Below are positions 7,278-15,161 of a stretch of DNA of 34,714 bases, one piece after another. The position numbers were made by a program, and so were the translations under genes. Source of the stretch: a virus. The notes beneath the pieces are model-generated. The model made no database searches and had not been told where the DNA came from. It was given only the letters and a program-made list of their open reading frames with translations. The stretch spans positions 1 through 34,714 of IMG/VR virus record IMGVR_UViG_3300039354_000359; one strand, written 5' to 3'. Position 1 is the stretch's first letter. Each line of letters starts with the position of its first letter.

Positions 7278-7664
7278 TTAAATATTAAACATTCCACCTC
7301 CGCCGTCTCCATCTTTTGAATTGTAAGAGTTTATACGGTCCATGGATAGTGTTCCTTTATATTTATTTGGATGTAATTTATTCCATCCTTTTGCATATCC
7401 TCTTTTTGCTATTTCTGTAAAATAGGCGAATGCATTTGTATATTTAGGATTGAAATTTCTCCAGTATCGCCATAGGTCTAAGAGCGCGAATTGAAGGCAA
7501 TCTTTTCTGTCTTCTTCATTCACATATTTAAGTCTATTTATGGCCTTTTCTGCTAACAACAGTAGCATCTTTTCTGCATCTCTTGTCAATTTGTCTTCTT
7601 CTAAAGATTGGACTATTTGGGCATAGAGGTCTTTGTTGTTTAAATAATTCTTTTTTCTAGGCAT
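7278..7664 (-). CDS. 55: late-transcription sigma factor (T4 gp55-like)
   Basis: Short phage sigma factor that directs host RNA polymerase to late promoters, activated by the gp45 clamp through gp33. The N-terminus MPRKKNYLNNKDLYAQI aligns with T4 gp55 (YNYVNNKELLQAI). The central helices (RKDCLQFALLDLWRYWRNF, PKYTNAFAYFTEIAKRGYAK) match the sigma-2-like region of gp55 ([20 protein letters not shown]). It is shorter than T4 gp55 (128 against 185), lacking most of the T4 C-terminal extension but keeping an end with a Gly-rich, hydrophobic tail (GGGGMFNI). I chose the ATG at 7664: the upstream ATG at 7709 lies inside a strong terminator hairpin, and the shared N-terminus begins at MPRKKN. A TATAAT stands 15 bases upstream. 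Confidence 0.85.
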   Translation of the reverse strand: MPRKKNYLNNKDLYAQIVQSLEEDKLTRDAEKMLLLLAEKAINRLKYVNEEDRKDCLQFALLDLWRYWRNFNPKYTNAFAYFTEIAKRGYAKGWNKLHPNKYKGTLSMDRINSYNSKDGDGGGGMFNI

Positions 7665-7679
7665 TATGTCTTGTTTAGT

Positions 7680-7685
7680 ATTATA
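7680..7685 (-). promoter_or_regulatory. TATAAT box upstream of gp55
   Basis: Minus strand CATATAATAC immediately after the terminator U-run and 15 bases before the gp55 ATG. No clear -35 because that space is occupied by the terminator stem. Confidence 0.45.
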
Positions 7686-7687
7686 TG

Positions 7688-7719
7688 AAAAAAGGGCCAA
7701 ATGTTTCATTTAGCCCTTT
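7688..7719 (-). terminator. intrinsic terminator between 67-residue gene and gp55
   Basis: 13-bp stem with one mismatch: 7691-7703 pairs with 7707-7719 around a 3-base loop. On the minus strand it ends in six T residues. It follows the stop at 7743. Confidence 0.85.
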
Positions 7720-7742
7720 CAGTATTAAAATATATTAGTAGT

Positions 7743-7946
7743 CTACTTACTTTCGATATATTTGATATAGGCATCGTTTGCCTTTACCAATTCTTTCATG
7801 TATTTTTTCATTCCTTTAGCATCTTCTGCTAATGTAGCATTTGACCATTTAGCCTGCACCATTCGTACATCATGTTGTTCTTTACTACTCCATTGACTGT
7901 AGTCTTTTTCATTTAAAAAATCTTCGAAATTATTTACATTTTCCAT
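7743..7946 (-). CDS. small capsid-targeted protein (67 residues)
   Basis: Begins MENVNNFEDFLNEKDY, matching the capsid-targeting pattern with a predicted prohead-protease cut after LNE (residue 13). Cleavage would leave a 54-residue, Lys-rich helical peptide (KGMKKYMKELVKANDAYIKY). It is unlike the other capsid-targeted proteins beyond the N-terminus. I infer a packaged internal head peptide. It forms its own unit: a TATAAT lies 6 bases upstream and a strong terminator 24 bases downstream. Confidence 0.65.
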   Translation of the reverse strand: MENVNNFEDFLNEKDYSQWSSKEQHDVRMVQAKWSNATLAEDAKGMKKYMKELVKANDAYIKYIESK

Positions 7947-7952
7947 TTGTAT

Positions 7953-7958
7953 ATTATA
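7953..7958 (-). promoter_or_regulatory. TATAAT box abutting start of 67-residue gene
   Basis: Minus strand TCTATAATATACAAATG: TATAAT, six bases, then ATG. As a -10 box this would place the first transcribed base at or next to the ATG. Confidence 0.4.
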
Positions 7959-7968
7959 GACTGTTTTT

Positions 7969-8209
7969 TTAAATTGTTTCAGTATTTGCTAAACTTATAT
8001 GTCTTTTTAAAACTTTAGTTGGTTGTTCTCCAATAAAAACTGTAATATTTTCATCGGCTCCTGAAGTTGTGTAGTCTTCTGCGTCTACTTTCATTTCTGT
8101 TCCTTCAGCATGGTTTTCAGTTTTTCTATTAAGAGTTGCTGGTACATAACCATCTGCTCTATTTACAGATATTTCTGTTTCTAAACCGGCCTCGTTAGTT
8201 TTTTTTTTT
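7969..8209 (-). other. frameshifted C-terminal extension of the acidic protein
   Basis: The stretch after the stop of the acidic protein is open in the -1 frame for 76 codons. It begins inside an 11-base A run (8199-8209) and reads TNEAGLETEISVNRADGYVP, then KTENHAEGTEMKVDAEDY and ENITVFIGEQPTKVLK, ending at a TAA at 7969-7971. It looks like real protein and fills an otherwise empty 230-base gap. A single missing A in the run, or -1 slippage, would join it to the upstream gene, giving about 455 residues. Confidence 0.7.
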
Positions 8210-9326
8210 CAGCTTCTAACTCTTCAGATTCTTCAACATCGCTTTCTCCTTCATCTTCAACCTCATCATCTTCTTTAGATTCTGGTGCAACTTCGTCTCC
8301 AGCGTCTTCTCCACTTGCATCAGGTGCTTCAGCAGTAGCCTCTTCTCCTTCCTCTTCTCTATCTTCTTCGTTGTCTACTTCTTCAGCATCAGATTCTACT
8401 TCTTCAGCAGGTTCTCCAGCCTCTTCGCCATCTTCCATTGAATCGGTATCAGCGGCATCGCTTGAAGCCTCTTCCATATCTGCAGGTCCTTTTGTTGTAT
8501 TTTCATCTTCAACATCTTGTTCAAGTTCATGTTCTTCGGCAGTTTGCGCTGTAAATTCTTCAAAGGATTGAATTTCTTCTTCAAGTCTTTTGATTTCATC
8601 ATTAATAAGAGTGTCCGCCTGCTTGATTTCTTCTACAGATTTATCAGCCTCTGCGATAATTCCTCTTTGGTCTTTAAGAAATGCTACCATCTCTTCTAAC
8701 TTGTCTATTTCAACTTGTCTTTCTGCTGCCTTTACTCTTTCTCCTTCTAAAAGTTCTGCAGTCATGTCAGCCAGTTCATATCCAGTCTGTTCTTTAATAT
8801 AATCAAAGGCTTCATTAGCGTTTAATTTTCCAAACTTATAGATTTTATTTGCTTCGTTCATTCTATAAATAAAGAAGTCTTCGTTAAGTTTCATAACATA
8901 ACATTTAACAGATCCTTCTTCTATTTTCTGAGCGAATTCTAAAACAGAATATCTGTTATAATTATTACAAGCAAATTCAAAAAGATCGATTTTTGATTTT
9001 TGATTATAATTTACTACACCTGAAAGTAATAGGTGGTTTGATATACTTTCTCCTAACATTTCTGTATTGTTAAGATATGTTTTATTTGTTTCTGCGAAAT
9101 ATCTTATTTTCGTAGCTCCATTATACCATGTGATACCGCTTTCTGTAATTTGAAAATGTTCTAGAGCAAGTGCAAGATTTCTAAATTCTCCTGGAGAACT
9201 CATGATATTCGCCTCTTCTATTTGGTTTTCTTTTACTAAAAAAGCTTTACCATCTAAACAAATAAATGTATCACCATTCTCGTTAACGTGTAGCGGTGAA
9301 ATAATTTCTTTTGTAACTTTTGCCAT
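8181..9326 (-). CDS. acidic coiled-coil protein, probably truncated by a frameshift
   Basis: A 381-residue protein I do not recognise. Residues 1-195 are globular (DTFICLDGKAFLVKENQIEE, then EFRNLALALEHF, FFIYRMNEANKIYKFGKL). About 195-265 is a coiled coil (KAAERQVEIDKLEEMVAFLK, EIKRLEEEIQSFEEF). About 265-370 is an extremely acidic, Ala/Ser-rich low-complexity tract. The annotated end KKKLTRPV comes directly after a run of 11 A residues, and the next 76 codons are open in another frame, so the true protein probably ends near 7969. It has a late-promoter-like motif 33 bases upstream, which suggests a late virion or assembly protein. The acidic tract recalls scaffold or core proteins, but there is no family match I can defend. 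Confidence 0.75.
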   Translation of the reverse strand: MAKVTKEIISPLHVNENGDTFICLDGKAFLVKENQIEEANIMSSPGEFRNLALALEHFQITESGITWYNGATKIRYFAETNKTYLNNTEMLGESISNHLLLSGVVNYNQKSKIDLFEFACNNYNRYSVLEFAQKIEEGSVKCYVMKLNEDFFIYRMNEANKIYKFGKLNANEAFDYIKEQTGYELADMTAELLEGERVKAAERQVEIDKLEEMVAFLKDQRGIIAEADKSVEEIKQADTLINDEIKRLEEEIQSFEEFTAQTAEEHELEQDVEDENTTKGPADMEEASSDAADTDSMEDGEEAGEPAEEVESDAEEVDNEEDREEEGEEATAEAPDASGEDAGDEVAPESKEDDEVEDEGESDVEESEELEAEKKKLTRPV

Positions 9327-9359
9327 TTTGATTATTTTTATTTTTTTGATAATTTTATT

Positions 9360-9368
9360 TATATATCT
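9360..9368 (-). promoter_or_regulatory. late-promoter-like motif upstream of acidic protein
   Basis: Minus strand AAATAGATATATAAATAAAA, 33 bases before the ATG at 9326. The closest match here to the T4 late box TATAAATA. Confidence 0.55.
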
Positions 9369-9388
9369 ATTTAATTAGTTTAATTATA

Positions 9389-10300
9389 TTAACACGGAGG
9401 CGCTGCGTTAGGGTCCTCTTCTGGGTCAAACCCTGACAGTGGTGAGTTAGGTAGGTTATTTGATGTTTGAGATGGTCCATATCCTAGACTATTTCCTGAA
9501 CCTTGTGAAACACCAGATCCGTCATTAGCCAATGCAGCGGCATCTACCTCATCCAATCCTCCTCTACCGACTTGGGCTATTTTAGAACCAACTCCAAATA
9601 TTCTAGTACCTGCACTCATTTCCGTTGCAAAGTCTATTGATGGAATAAATGAATTTATTTCTATACTAAATGTTAATTTATAGGTTCCTTTGTCTTCAAA
9701 CCCGTATTCAATAGGGTTCTCTTTACCATAATCGTCTGGCATTGCATAATATGCAGAAACTCTATAAAGACCTTCGTCTAAATGTCCAACCTCTACGTTA
9801 TATTGATTTGATTTATATAATTTCTTTATTAGTTGTTCAGTGCATTTAAAAATATCTAAAAGACTTGAAAGAATTATTTCAACATCTACTGAACATGTGA
9901 TTGGTATCATTTCAAATTCGGCTCTATAAGACTCTAATACATTTTGGTCTCCCATTTTAGAATATTGTCCTACATTTCTCTTATTTACAAGTTTAGCAGG
10001 ATCGACCGTCATTGAGGTTAAATTTAAAACCCCTCTTGGAACCTGTTCATAATTACCATCTGCTTTTTCGGGTTGAGGAGAACAATCTAAACCATTTGCC
10101 GTAGAAAACAAAAAATGGTCTCTTAAGAAATTATCGTCTCCAGTAATTGAATAGTAGAAAGGTACGTCAACCTCTATTCTTTTATCTTCACTAGTCTGTC
10201 TCCAAAAACTCACTTTTTTATTAAGGTCTGCTAAAAGACCAATAATAAGGTGTCTAATAACACTATCATCTTTATTAAATTTAAGATTGTAAGTTGCCAT
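9389..10300 (-). CDS. probable virion structural protein, conserved in marine myoviruses
   Basis: A 303-residue protein. Residues 1-60 (MATYNLKFNKDDSVIRHLII, then VDVPFYYSITGDDNFLRDHF) resemble a protein family I recall from structural regions of marine T4-like phages: a first part that sets up homologous secondary structure around a 'VPFYY...GD..FL' block, and a middle part with beta-rich EMIPITCSVDVEIILSS and YKLTFSIEINSFIPS. The last 60 residues are flexible, rich in Gly, Ser, Asn and Pro, ending in APPC. I cannot name the T4 counterpart; a tail or baseplate-associated part is plausible. It stands between the acidic protein and the capsid-targeted gene cluster, 4 bases after the latter. 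Confidence 0.55.
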   Translation of the reverse strand: MATYNLKFNKDDSVIRHLIIGLLADLNKKVSFWRQTSEDKRIEVDVPFYYSITGDDNFLRDHFLFSTANGLDCSPQPEKADGNYEQVPRGVLNLTSMTVDPAKLVNKRNVGQYSKMGDQNVLESYRAEFEMIPITCSVDVEIILSSLLDIFKCTEQLIKKLYKSNQYNVEVGHLDEGLYRVSAYYAMPDDYGKENPIEYGFEDKGTYKLTFSIEINSFIPSIDFATEMSAGTRIFGVGSKIAQVGRGGLDEVDAAALANDGSGVSQGSGNSLGYGPSQTSNNLPNSPLSGFDPEEDPNAAPPC

Positions 10301-10304
10301 TCTT

Positions 10305-10703
10305 TTACATGTGATTATTTTGAATATCTGATATTACAGAATCTAATACACTTGAATTTAGTTTTTTAATATCTATTGGAAAGTCTAACCCGCTAGATGC
10401 AATACTTTTTCTTTGGGAACCGCTATGTAATGAAGTACTTATTGGCATTCCATCAAAGTTAAAACCAAAATGAGTATGTCCCAATCCATCCGCTGAATAG
10501 ATTTGTACCATTAATTCCATGCCATCAAGTTCGTCTATTGCAGCTCCAAATGTTTCAGCTCCAGCAAAACCTTCTGCCTCCATCTCATCAGAATCAAGAG
10601 AACCATAATGTTCCCATGCATATCCTGGAAGGGCTTTTTTAATTACTTTTTCTGCCTGTCTATTTTCATTAATAAACTCGCTAAATGATTCTATTATTTT
10701 CAT
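10305..10703 (-). CDS. capsid-targeted internal protein (132 residues)
   Basis: Begins MKIIESFSEFINEN, identical over 13 residues to the next gene upstream, with a predicted prohead-protease cut after INE. T4 internal proteins begin MKTYQEFIAE and are cut at the same place. The body is unrelated to its neighbours and unrecognised: KVIKKALPGYAWEHYG, an acidic DSDEMEAEGF, and GLGHTHFGFNFDGMPIST. Final protein would be about 119 residues. It is the last of four capsid-targeted genes read in the same direction. I infer packaging in the head and delivery with DNA; any activity in the host is unknown. Confidence 0.7.
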   Translation of the reverse strand: MKIIESFSEFINENRQAEKVIKKALPGYAWEHYGSLDSDEMEAEGFAGAETFGAAIDELDGMELMVQIYSADGLGHTHFGFNFDGMPISTSLHSGSQRKSIASSGLDFPIDIKKLNSSVLDSVISDIQNNHM

Positions 10704-10707
10704 AATT
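10665..10707. repeat. 43-bp direct repeat, copy A (start of capsid-targeted gene)
   Basis: Identical base for base to 11352-11394. It covers the last bases before the ATG plus the codons for the targeting peptide and its cleavage site, and stops where the proteins diverge. Confidence 0.9.
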
Positions 10708-10721
10708 GTTTTTTATTGTTT

Positions 10722-11390
10722 TTATTTTCCAAATTGTTTTACCAATTTAGTGTAATGGTCTGCTTTCTGTTTTAGTTCTTTTTGCTTTTCTTTAACATCT
10801 TGTTTCGAAATTTGTACACATGCATGGTTTTGCCAAAACGAATCATCTTTTGATGGATTGGCTTTTGTATTTTCCATAGCAAGTTTTTTAGTCGGTGCAG
10901 ATACAAGCTCAAAAGTTCCTTCATCTGAATAATCCCTATATCCATAACTAGAAAATTGATAAACCAAAAAGTCCAAGTCTTTAAAAAGTCTAGGGTAATT
11001 TTCATAAGCCCAATCTTCAACTTCCTGATCCTTATTTTTATCAGCAATATACGGAAATTTAACTAGATTCCTTCCTGGTCCGACATATGCAATAATAAAC
11101 TTTAATTTTCCTTTTTTATCAAATAGGAATTTATTACCTTGTACGGAGCTCTGTGCCTGTTCAGTATATTTGCTAGCATTTGCTATGTTATAAAAGCCGG
11201 TCCCATACATATCATCAAACTCTCTAACCGCAGCCTGAATTTTATCAAAATTTTCAGCGTTCATTTCCAAGGTCTCATGTTTTTTCATGAGGACTTTTGC
11301 TATCTTATCAGGTGTTGGAGTGTTTTCAAACTCCTCGCCATATTGATTTGATTCATTAATAAACTCGCTAAATGATTCTATTATTTTCAT
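10722..11390 (-). CDS. capsid-targeted internal protein (222 residues)
   Basis: Begins MKIIESFSEFINES with a predicted protease cut after INE (residue 13). The rest has no family I recognise: an N-terminal helical part (TPDKIAKVLMKKHETLEMNA), a middle region with GTGFYNIANASKY and beta-like KFLFDKKGKLKFIIAYVGPG, then DLDFLVYQFSSYGYRDYSDE and a very basic C-terminal helix (KEKQKELKQKADHYTKLVKQ). The basic tail could help hold packaged DNA, as internal head proteins tend to be basic. Gene order: between the 159- and 132-residue members of the same set, separated by about 15 bases. Confidence 0.7.
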   Translation of the reverse strand: MKIIESFSEFINESNQYGEEFENTPTPDKIAKVLMKKHETLEMNAENFDKIQAAVREFDDMYGTGFYNIANASKYTEQAQSSVQGNKFLFDKKGKLKFIIAYVGPGRNLVKFPYIADKNKDQEVEDWAYENYPRLFKDLDFLVYQFSSYGYRDYSDEGTFELVSAPTKKLAMENTKANPSKDDSFWQNHACVQISKQDVKEKQKELKQKADHYTKLVKQFGK

Positions 11391-11394
11391 AATT
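11352..11394. repeat. 43-bp direct repeat, copy B (start of capsid-targeted gene)
   Basis: Perfect copy of 10665-10707. The start of the next gene upstream shares 34 identical bases with copy A's downstream flank (10684-10717 and 11866-11899), so the motif occurs three times in a row. Confidence 0.9.
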
Positions 11395-11405
11395 ATTTTT
11401 TATTT

Positions 11406-11885
11406 TTAACCTTTATAAAAAGGATCTGTTCCAACATTAAACTTATTTATATCTTTAATGCTAAGATATAAAGTTTTGTTAAGATTTGTCCAACTGCTTT
11501 CTCGACCAATTACCTTTGCACCGTTTATTATTCCGGTCATGTACGTTGCACCAGAGTCCATTTCATGGTATTTAGTATTTTTCATGCTATCTTCAAGTTC
11601 ATGAAACCTGTTAGTTAATGCTTCTCCATCATCTGGCATATCAGACCATACGTCTCCTCCGGTAAGTTCAACTATTTGGTCTGTTCCAAGATAGTCTGTT
11701 ATAAATTTATACTCTGCGTCTACAATCTCTTTAGTATCGTATCCATTATCATAGTCATTATTAAGCATGATATCGTATGCGTACTTTTTAAAACCTCTAG
11801 CCCTTTGTTTAAGATCAGCCGGTGTCTTAGCATGGTAGTCACTTCTTTCTGTAATAAATTCTTCGAATGATTCTATTATTTTCAT
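11406..11885 (-). CDS. capsid-targeted internal protein, paralogue 1 (159 residues)
   Basis: Begins MKIIESFEEFITERSDYHAK, predicted cut after ITE. It is a tandem paralogue of the adjacent 153-residue protein: both have HAKTPADLK after the cut site, then YKFITDYLG.DQIVEL..GD (FKFITDYLG in the other), ALT.R..EL, an ING-type segment (GIINGAKV against GTLNGAKV), and end .F..G.DPF.K. Function unknown. A Gly/Asp-rich centre and the conserved DPF end point to one small domain of about 145 residues. Likely packaged in the head. Confidence 0.72.
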   Translation of the reverse strand: MKIIESFEEFITERSDYHAKTPADLKQRARGFKKYAYDIMLNNDYDNGYDTKEIVDAEYKFITDYLGTDQIVELTGGDVWSDMPDDGEALTNRFHELEDSMKNTKYHEMDSGATYMTGIINGAKVIGRESSWTNLNKTLYLSIKDINKFNVGTDPFYKG

Positions 11886-11901
11886 AATTGTTTTTTATTT
11901 T

Positions 11902-12363
11902 TTACCATTTAATAAATGGGTCTACTCCAAGGTCAAACTTTTTAACATCTTTAATATTAACCATAATGGATAAATGTGTAGGAGTACTCCAACCATCATA
12001 TTGGCAAAGTACTTTTGCTCCATTTAGGGTTCCCAGAACCACATCAGTACCTGATTCCATTGATTGGTCTTTTGCGTTTTTAATATTACTAACAAGTTCC
12101 ATATACCTAGCAGTCAATGCTGTTGCATTAGGATGGTCTCCCCAAGAGTCTCCTCCAATAAGTTCAACTATTTGGTCTCCTCCTAGATAATCTGTTATAA
12201 ATTTAAAGTTAGCATCTACATCTTCCGGTTCTAAAAAACCAGATTCTCTATCGTAGTAGTCTTTCTTAAAACTTCTAGCCATTTTTTTAAGGTCAGCAGG
12301 TGTCTTAGCATGCCAGTCACTACTTTCTGTAATAAATTCTTCGAATAGTTTAATATTTTTCAT
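11902..12363 (-). CDS. capsid-targeted internal protein, paralogue 2 (153 residues)
   Basis: Begins MKNIKLFEEFITESSDWHAK, predicted cut after ITE. Paralogue of the adjacent 159-residue protein along its whole length (NFKFITDYLGGDQIVELIGG, TLNGAKVLC, DLGVDPFIKW). Its targeting peptide is closer to that of the distant 93-residue gene (MKNIKLFEEF) than to its own paralogue, so N-terminus and body have different histories. It is the first gene after gp46, 14 bases downstream, and probably shares the recombination-gene transcript unless a promoter is hidden in gp46. Confidence 0.72.
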   Translation of the reverse strand: MKNIKLFEEFITESSDWHAKTPADLKKMARSFKKDYYDRESGFLEPEDVDANFKFITDYLGGDQIVELIGGDSWGDHPNATALTARYMELVSNIKNAKDQSMESGTDVVLGTLNGAKVLCQYDGWSTPTHLSIMVNIKDVKKFDLGVDPFIKW

Positions 12364-12377
12364 AATTAAATTTGTTT

Positions 12378-14048
12378 TTAATCAATCTTCTCTATCTCAA
12401 ATTTAGAGAAGCCATTTTCTCTATATATTTGTATTTTTTGATCAAAAATTTCATGTGGAAGTTCGGTATGATTTATTACAAAAGTATTCAATCCATTCTC
12501 TTTAATAACCTCATTTAATATTTTAAGAATATTATAGACTCCGTCTTGGTCGACTGAGCTCAACAGTTCGTCTAAGAACATTAGATTTAACTGGGGAAAC
12601 CTCAGTTTTAATATTTTTATGATTGCTATAATAACTATAAAGTCGGCCTTCTTTCTCTCTCCAGTTGACAGGGTTAATGGGTTAATATCTTCACCTAAAT
12701 GATTTACAATACAATCAAACTTTTCATTAAATCTTATATGAAATGGAAGGTGCATTGTTTGAACCATCATCGCAATATTTGCATTCAGTCCTGGTAGAAT
12801 TGTTTTTACTGCCAGGTTTTTAACGCCGTCATCACCCAAAACCTCTTCAAGAATACCCATAAAAGCATCTTCTTTTTCTACGACAACCTTCTTTTTGCTT
12901 TTTTGTTTTTCTGTTTTTTCAAAGTCTTTTATGATTTGTTTAAGATGCTGAAATTGACTTTTATTATTAGTAGTCTCTTTTATTTTAATCAGCTCTTCTT
13001 TGATTTCTTTAATAGAATATTTTATATTTGTAGATCGGGTCTCTACCTGTTTCTTTTTGGTTTTAAGAGAACCTATTCTTTCTTCAGCCTCTTCAATTAT
13101 TTTTTTAAGTTTTACAATTTTATCTTCATTTGTACTTTTTTCAACCTCCCAATCAGCCAATCTATTTAAGTGTTCGGTAGAGGTTAAAGAGGTTTCACAT
13201 GTTGGGCATTTACCCTTTTCATATAACTTTATTTTTTCTTCAATATATTGGTTGTCTCTTAAAATATCTCTTTGACTGTTTTCCATTTCATTAGAAAAAT
13301 CGACAGATTGTTCCAGTTTTTCATGAATGTTTTCTTTTGCCTCGGTAAGTTTTTGTATGCTTTCACCATGTCCTAATAGGTTTTTCTTAAGCTGTTCTAT
13401 TTTAACCTTGTCTTTATGGTGAGCATCTTCCATAAGGTTATTTAATTTAAGACGAACCGAAGATATCGATTCCATTATTTGATTCAATTCAGAATTATAA
13501 GAGTCGACTTCCATTTTTATTTGTTTTCTCTCTTCTTTAACCTCTCTAAACATATCATTTAGGACTGAAAAACCGAACATTTTATCAATGATTTGTTTTT
13601 TATCTCCTGAATTCATGGTAAGAAAAGACTTAAAATCATTTATACTTAAGATAATAATATTCTTAAATACATGATATGGTATGCCAAATATTTCATCTTC
13701 TAAATACTCTTGAACTGATCTTTTTCCAGCCTTGTCAAATTCAACGCCGTTTACCATGACTTTAAATCTTCCAGGCATGAGGCCTCTCTCAATTTCAACC
13801 AACATATCTTTACATGTTATATTGATTTTAACCCATAATTCTTTATTGATTCTATTCGGCAGATCTGCCAATTTTACACCTTCTACTTTTCCGTAAAGGG
13901 CATATATAATACTGTTTGCAATTGTAGTTTTTCCGTGACCGTTTTTACCCAATGTTAAATAGAGCTGGGCCTCATCACCAAACTCTATCCTTTGAATAGA
14001 GTTACCGTAACTTGCGAAGTTTTTAAATTCTATGCTATTAATTCTCAT
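12378..14048 (-). CDS. 46: recombination endonuclease, ATPase subunit (T4 gp46, Rad50/SbcC-like)
   Basis: SMC-like ATPase that pairs with gp47 to resect DNA ends for recombination-dependent replication. Walker A is GKNGHGKT (34-41). A long coiled coil is interrupted by the zinc hook CPTC (281-284). The C-terminal ATPase half has the ABC signature LSTGERKKADF and Walker B LMFLDELLSSVD. The length of 556 matches T4 gp46 (560). Its ATG overlaps the gp47 stop by four bases (ATGA), so the subunits are translationally coupled in the T4 order. Confidence 0.95.
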   Translation of the reverse strand: MRINSIEFKNFASYGNSIQRIEFGDEAQLYLTLGKNGHGKTTIANSIIYALYGKVEGVKLADLPNRINKELWVKINITCKDMLVEIERGLMPGRFKVMVNGVEFDKAGKRSVQEYLEDEIFGIPYHVFKNIIILSINDFKSFLTMNSGDKKQIIDKMFGFSVLNDMFREVKEERKQIKMEVDSYNSELNQIMESISSVRLKLNNLMEDAHHKDKVKIEQLKKNLLGHGESIQKLTEAKENIHEKLEQSVDFSNEMENSQRDILRDNQYIEEKIKLYEKGKCPTCETSLTSTEHLNRLADWEVEKSTNEDKIVKLKKIIEEAEERIGSLKTKKKQVETRSTNIKYSIKEIKEELIKIKETTNNKSQFQHLKQIIKDFEKTEKQKSKKKVVVEKEDAFMGILEEVLGDDGVKNLAVKTILPGLNANIAMMVQTMHLPFHIRFNEKFDCIVNHLGEDINPLTLSTGERKKADFIVIIAIIKILKLRFPQLNLMFLDELLSSVDQDGVYNILKILNEVIKENGLNTFVINHTELPHEIFDQKIQIYRENGFSKFEIEKID

Positions 14049-15160
14049 TTGTCTAAATCGTAATTATTTACGCAATTATTATAGAGATTTTCTAGCTTTT
14101 GTTTTATTTGTTTTTTCAACTTTTTATCGAAGTGTGTAGATTCAACAAACTTTTCACAAAGCCCAAGAACACTATAATTCTTTTGCATTTCTTCAATTTC
14201 ATCTATATCATAAAGGTCTTTGTCAATCATGTTATCCTCTTGATAAATATTTGGCTCTATTCTTCTACCTATTTTTTGAACCTTATTTATAAGATTGGAA
14301 AGGGACGAGGATGTTGCTATTTCTGATGGAACATAAAGGTCTACAAAATTATTTTCTATTTGACTTTTAAAATTACCAAGACTCATATCATACAGCATTT
14401 TAATATTGTATCTTAAGAATTTGGGACTAATATTGTTTTCAAAGAAGGTCTCTTCCATTGTTTCTAGATCGACCAAATCAAATCCTTTTGTATTATTCAT
14501 ATCTGATCGGGTAAGTTGATATGGAACTCCAACCATTAAGAGTTTATTCTTTTCTTGTCTGTAATGTATATGTCCACTATATACTCTTAAATATTTATCA
14601 TAAATATTGCTCTCATTTCCATGTTGGTTTTTTACCTTTGAATTAAGATAGATTCCTCTGACTTCAGAATGACAAAAAACAATTTCGCTTGTTGGGTTAT
14701 CGGCAAGAGTCTCTGCCTCATGTTCTGAATCTCTTCTCCACGGCATTAGTAATACATTTTTGTTGTCCCAATCATAAGTTACAGGGTCTGTATAAACCTG
14801 AACATTTGGGATCCATTTAAGACTGTCGATTGAAGTTACATTATTTGATTTTTTAGCCCATATATCGTGATTACCGACTATAATATGGACTGGAAGAATT
14901 TCACCTAATCTTTCAAATAGGTTTATTGCATAATTCAAGACTCGTATATTAATACTCTGTCTATTATCAAAAGTATCTCCGACCTGAACAAGTACATCTC
15001 CTGGTTTGTAATGTTTTTTAAGGGTTGGAATAAATAAGTTTTCAAAAAAGTCTTTTTGAATTTCTAACCATTCTAGAGAATTTGATCTAACTCCAAAATG
15101 TAAGTCTCCTAGAACCCAAACCCTTTTTACGGGCTTATGAAGATCTGCTTCTTTAATCAT
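14045..15160 (-). CDS. 47: recombination endonuclease, nuclease subunit (T4 gp47, Mre11/SbcD-like)
   Basis: Metallophosphoesterase subunit of the gp46/47 complex. The Mre11 motifs appear in order: GDLHFG (D19, H21), VQVGDTFDNR (D62), IIVGNHDIW (about 95-101), FCHSEV (about 163) and YSGHIHYRQE (about 194-203). Together they ligate the two metal ions. The 371-residue length is near T4 gp47 (339). The C-terminal Lys-rich helix (FDKKLKKQIKQKLENLYNN) probably contacts gp46. It starts one base after the preceding 147-residue gene. Confidence 0.95.
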   Translation of the reverse strand: MIKEADLHKPVKRVWVLGDLHFGVRSNSLEWLEIQKDFFENLFIPTLKKHYKPGDVLVQVGDTFDNRQSINIRVLNYAINLFERLGEILPVHIIVGNHDIWAKKSNNVTSIDSLKWIPNVQVYTDPVTYDWDNKNVLLMPWRRDSEHEAETLADNPTSEIVFCHSEVRGIYLNSKVKNQHGNESNIYDKYLRVYSGHIHYRQEKNKLLMVGVPYQLTRSDMNNTKGFDLVDLETMEETFFENNISPKFLRYNIKMLYDMSLGNFKSQIENNFVDLYVPSEIATSSSLSNLINKVQKIGRRIEPNIYQEDNMIDKDLYDIDEIEEMQKNYSVLGLCEKFVESTHFDKKLKKQIKQKLENLYNNCVNNYDLDK

Positions 15161-15161
15161 G

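Noticed and set aside
7665-7709. Longer gp55 starting at the ATG at 7709
   Set aside because: That ATG lies in the stem of a strong terminator, and family similarity begins at the ATG at 7664.
8520-8590. SFEEFTAQ in the acidic protein as another targeting peptide
   Set aside because: It is internal in a coiled coil, far from the N-terminus, and lacks the full pattern.
8371-8802. Ser-rich frames on both strands over the acidic protein
   Set aside because: Low-complexity GAA/GAT repeats leave several frames open; the long minus frame with a globular N-terminus is the real one.
10772-11047. 91-codon minus-strand frame inside the 222-residue gene
   Set aside because: It overlaps the targeting-peptide gene in another frame, is Lys/Leu/Ile-rich and has no start context of its own.
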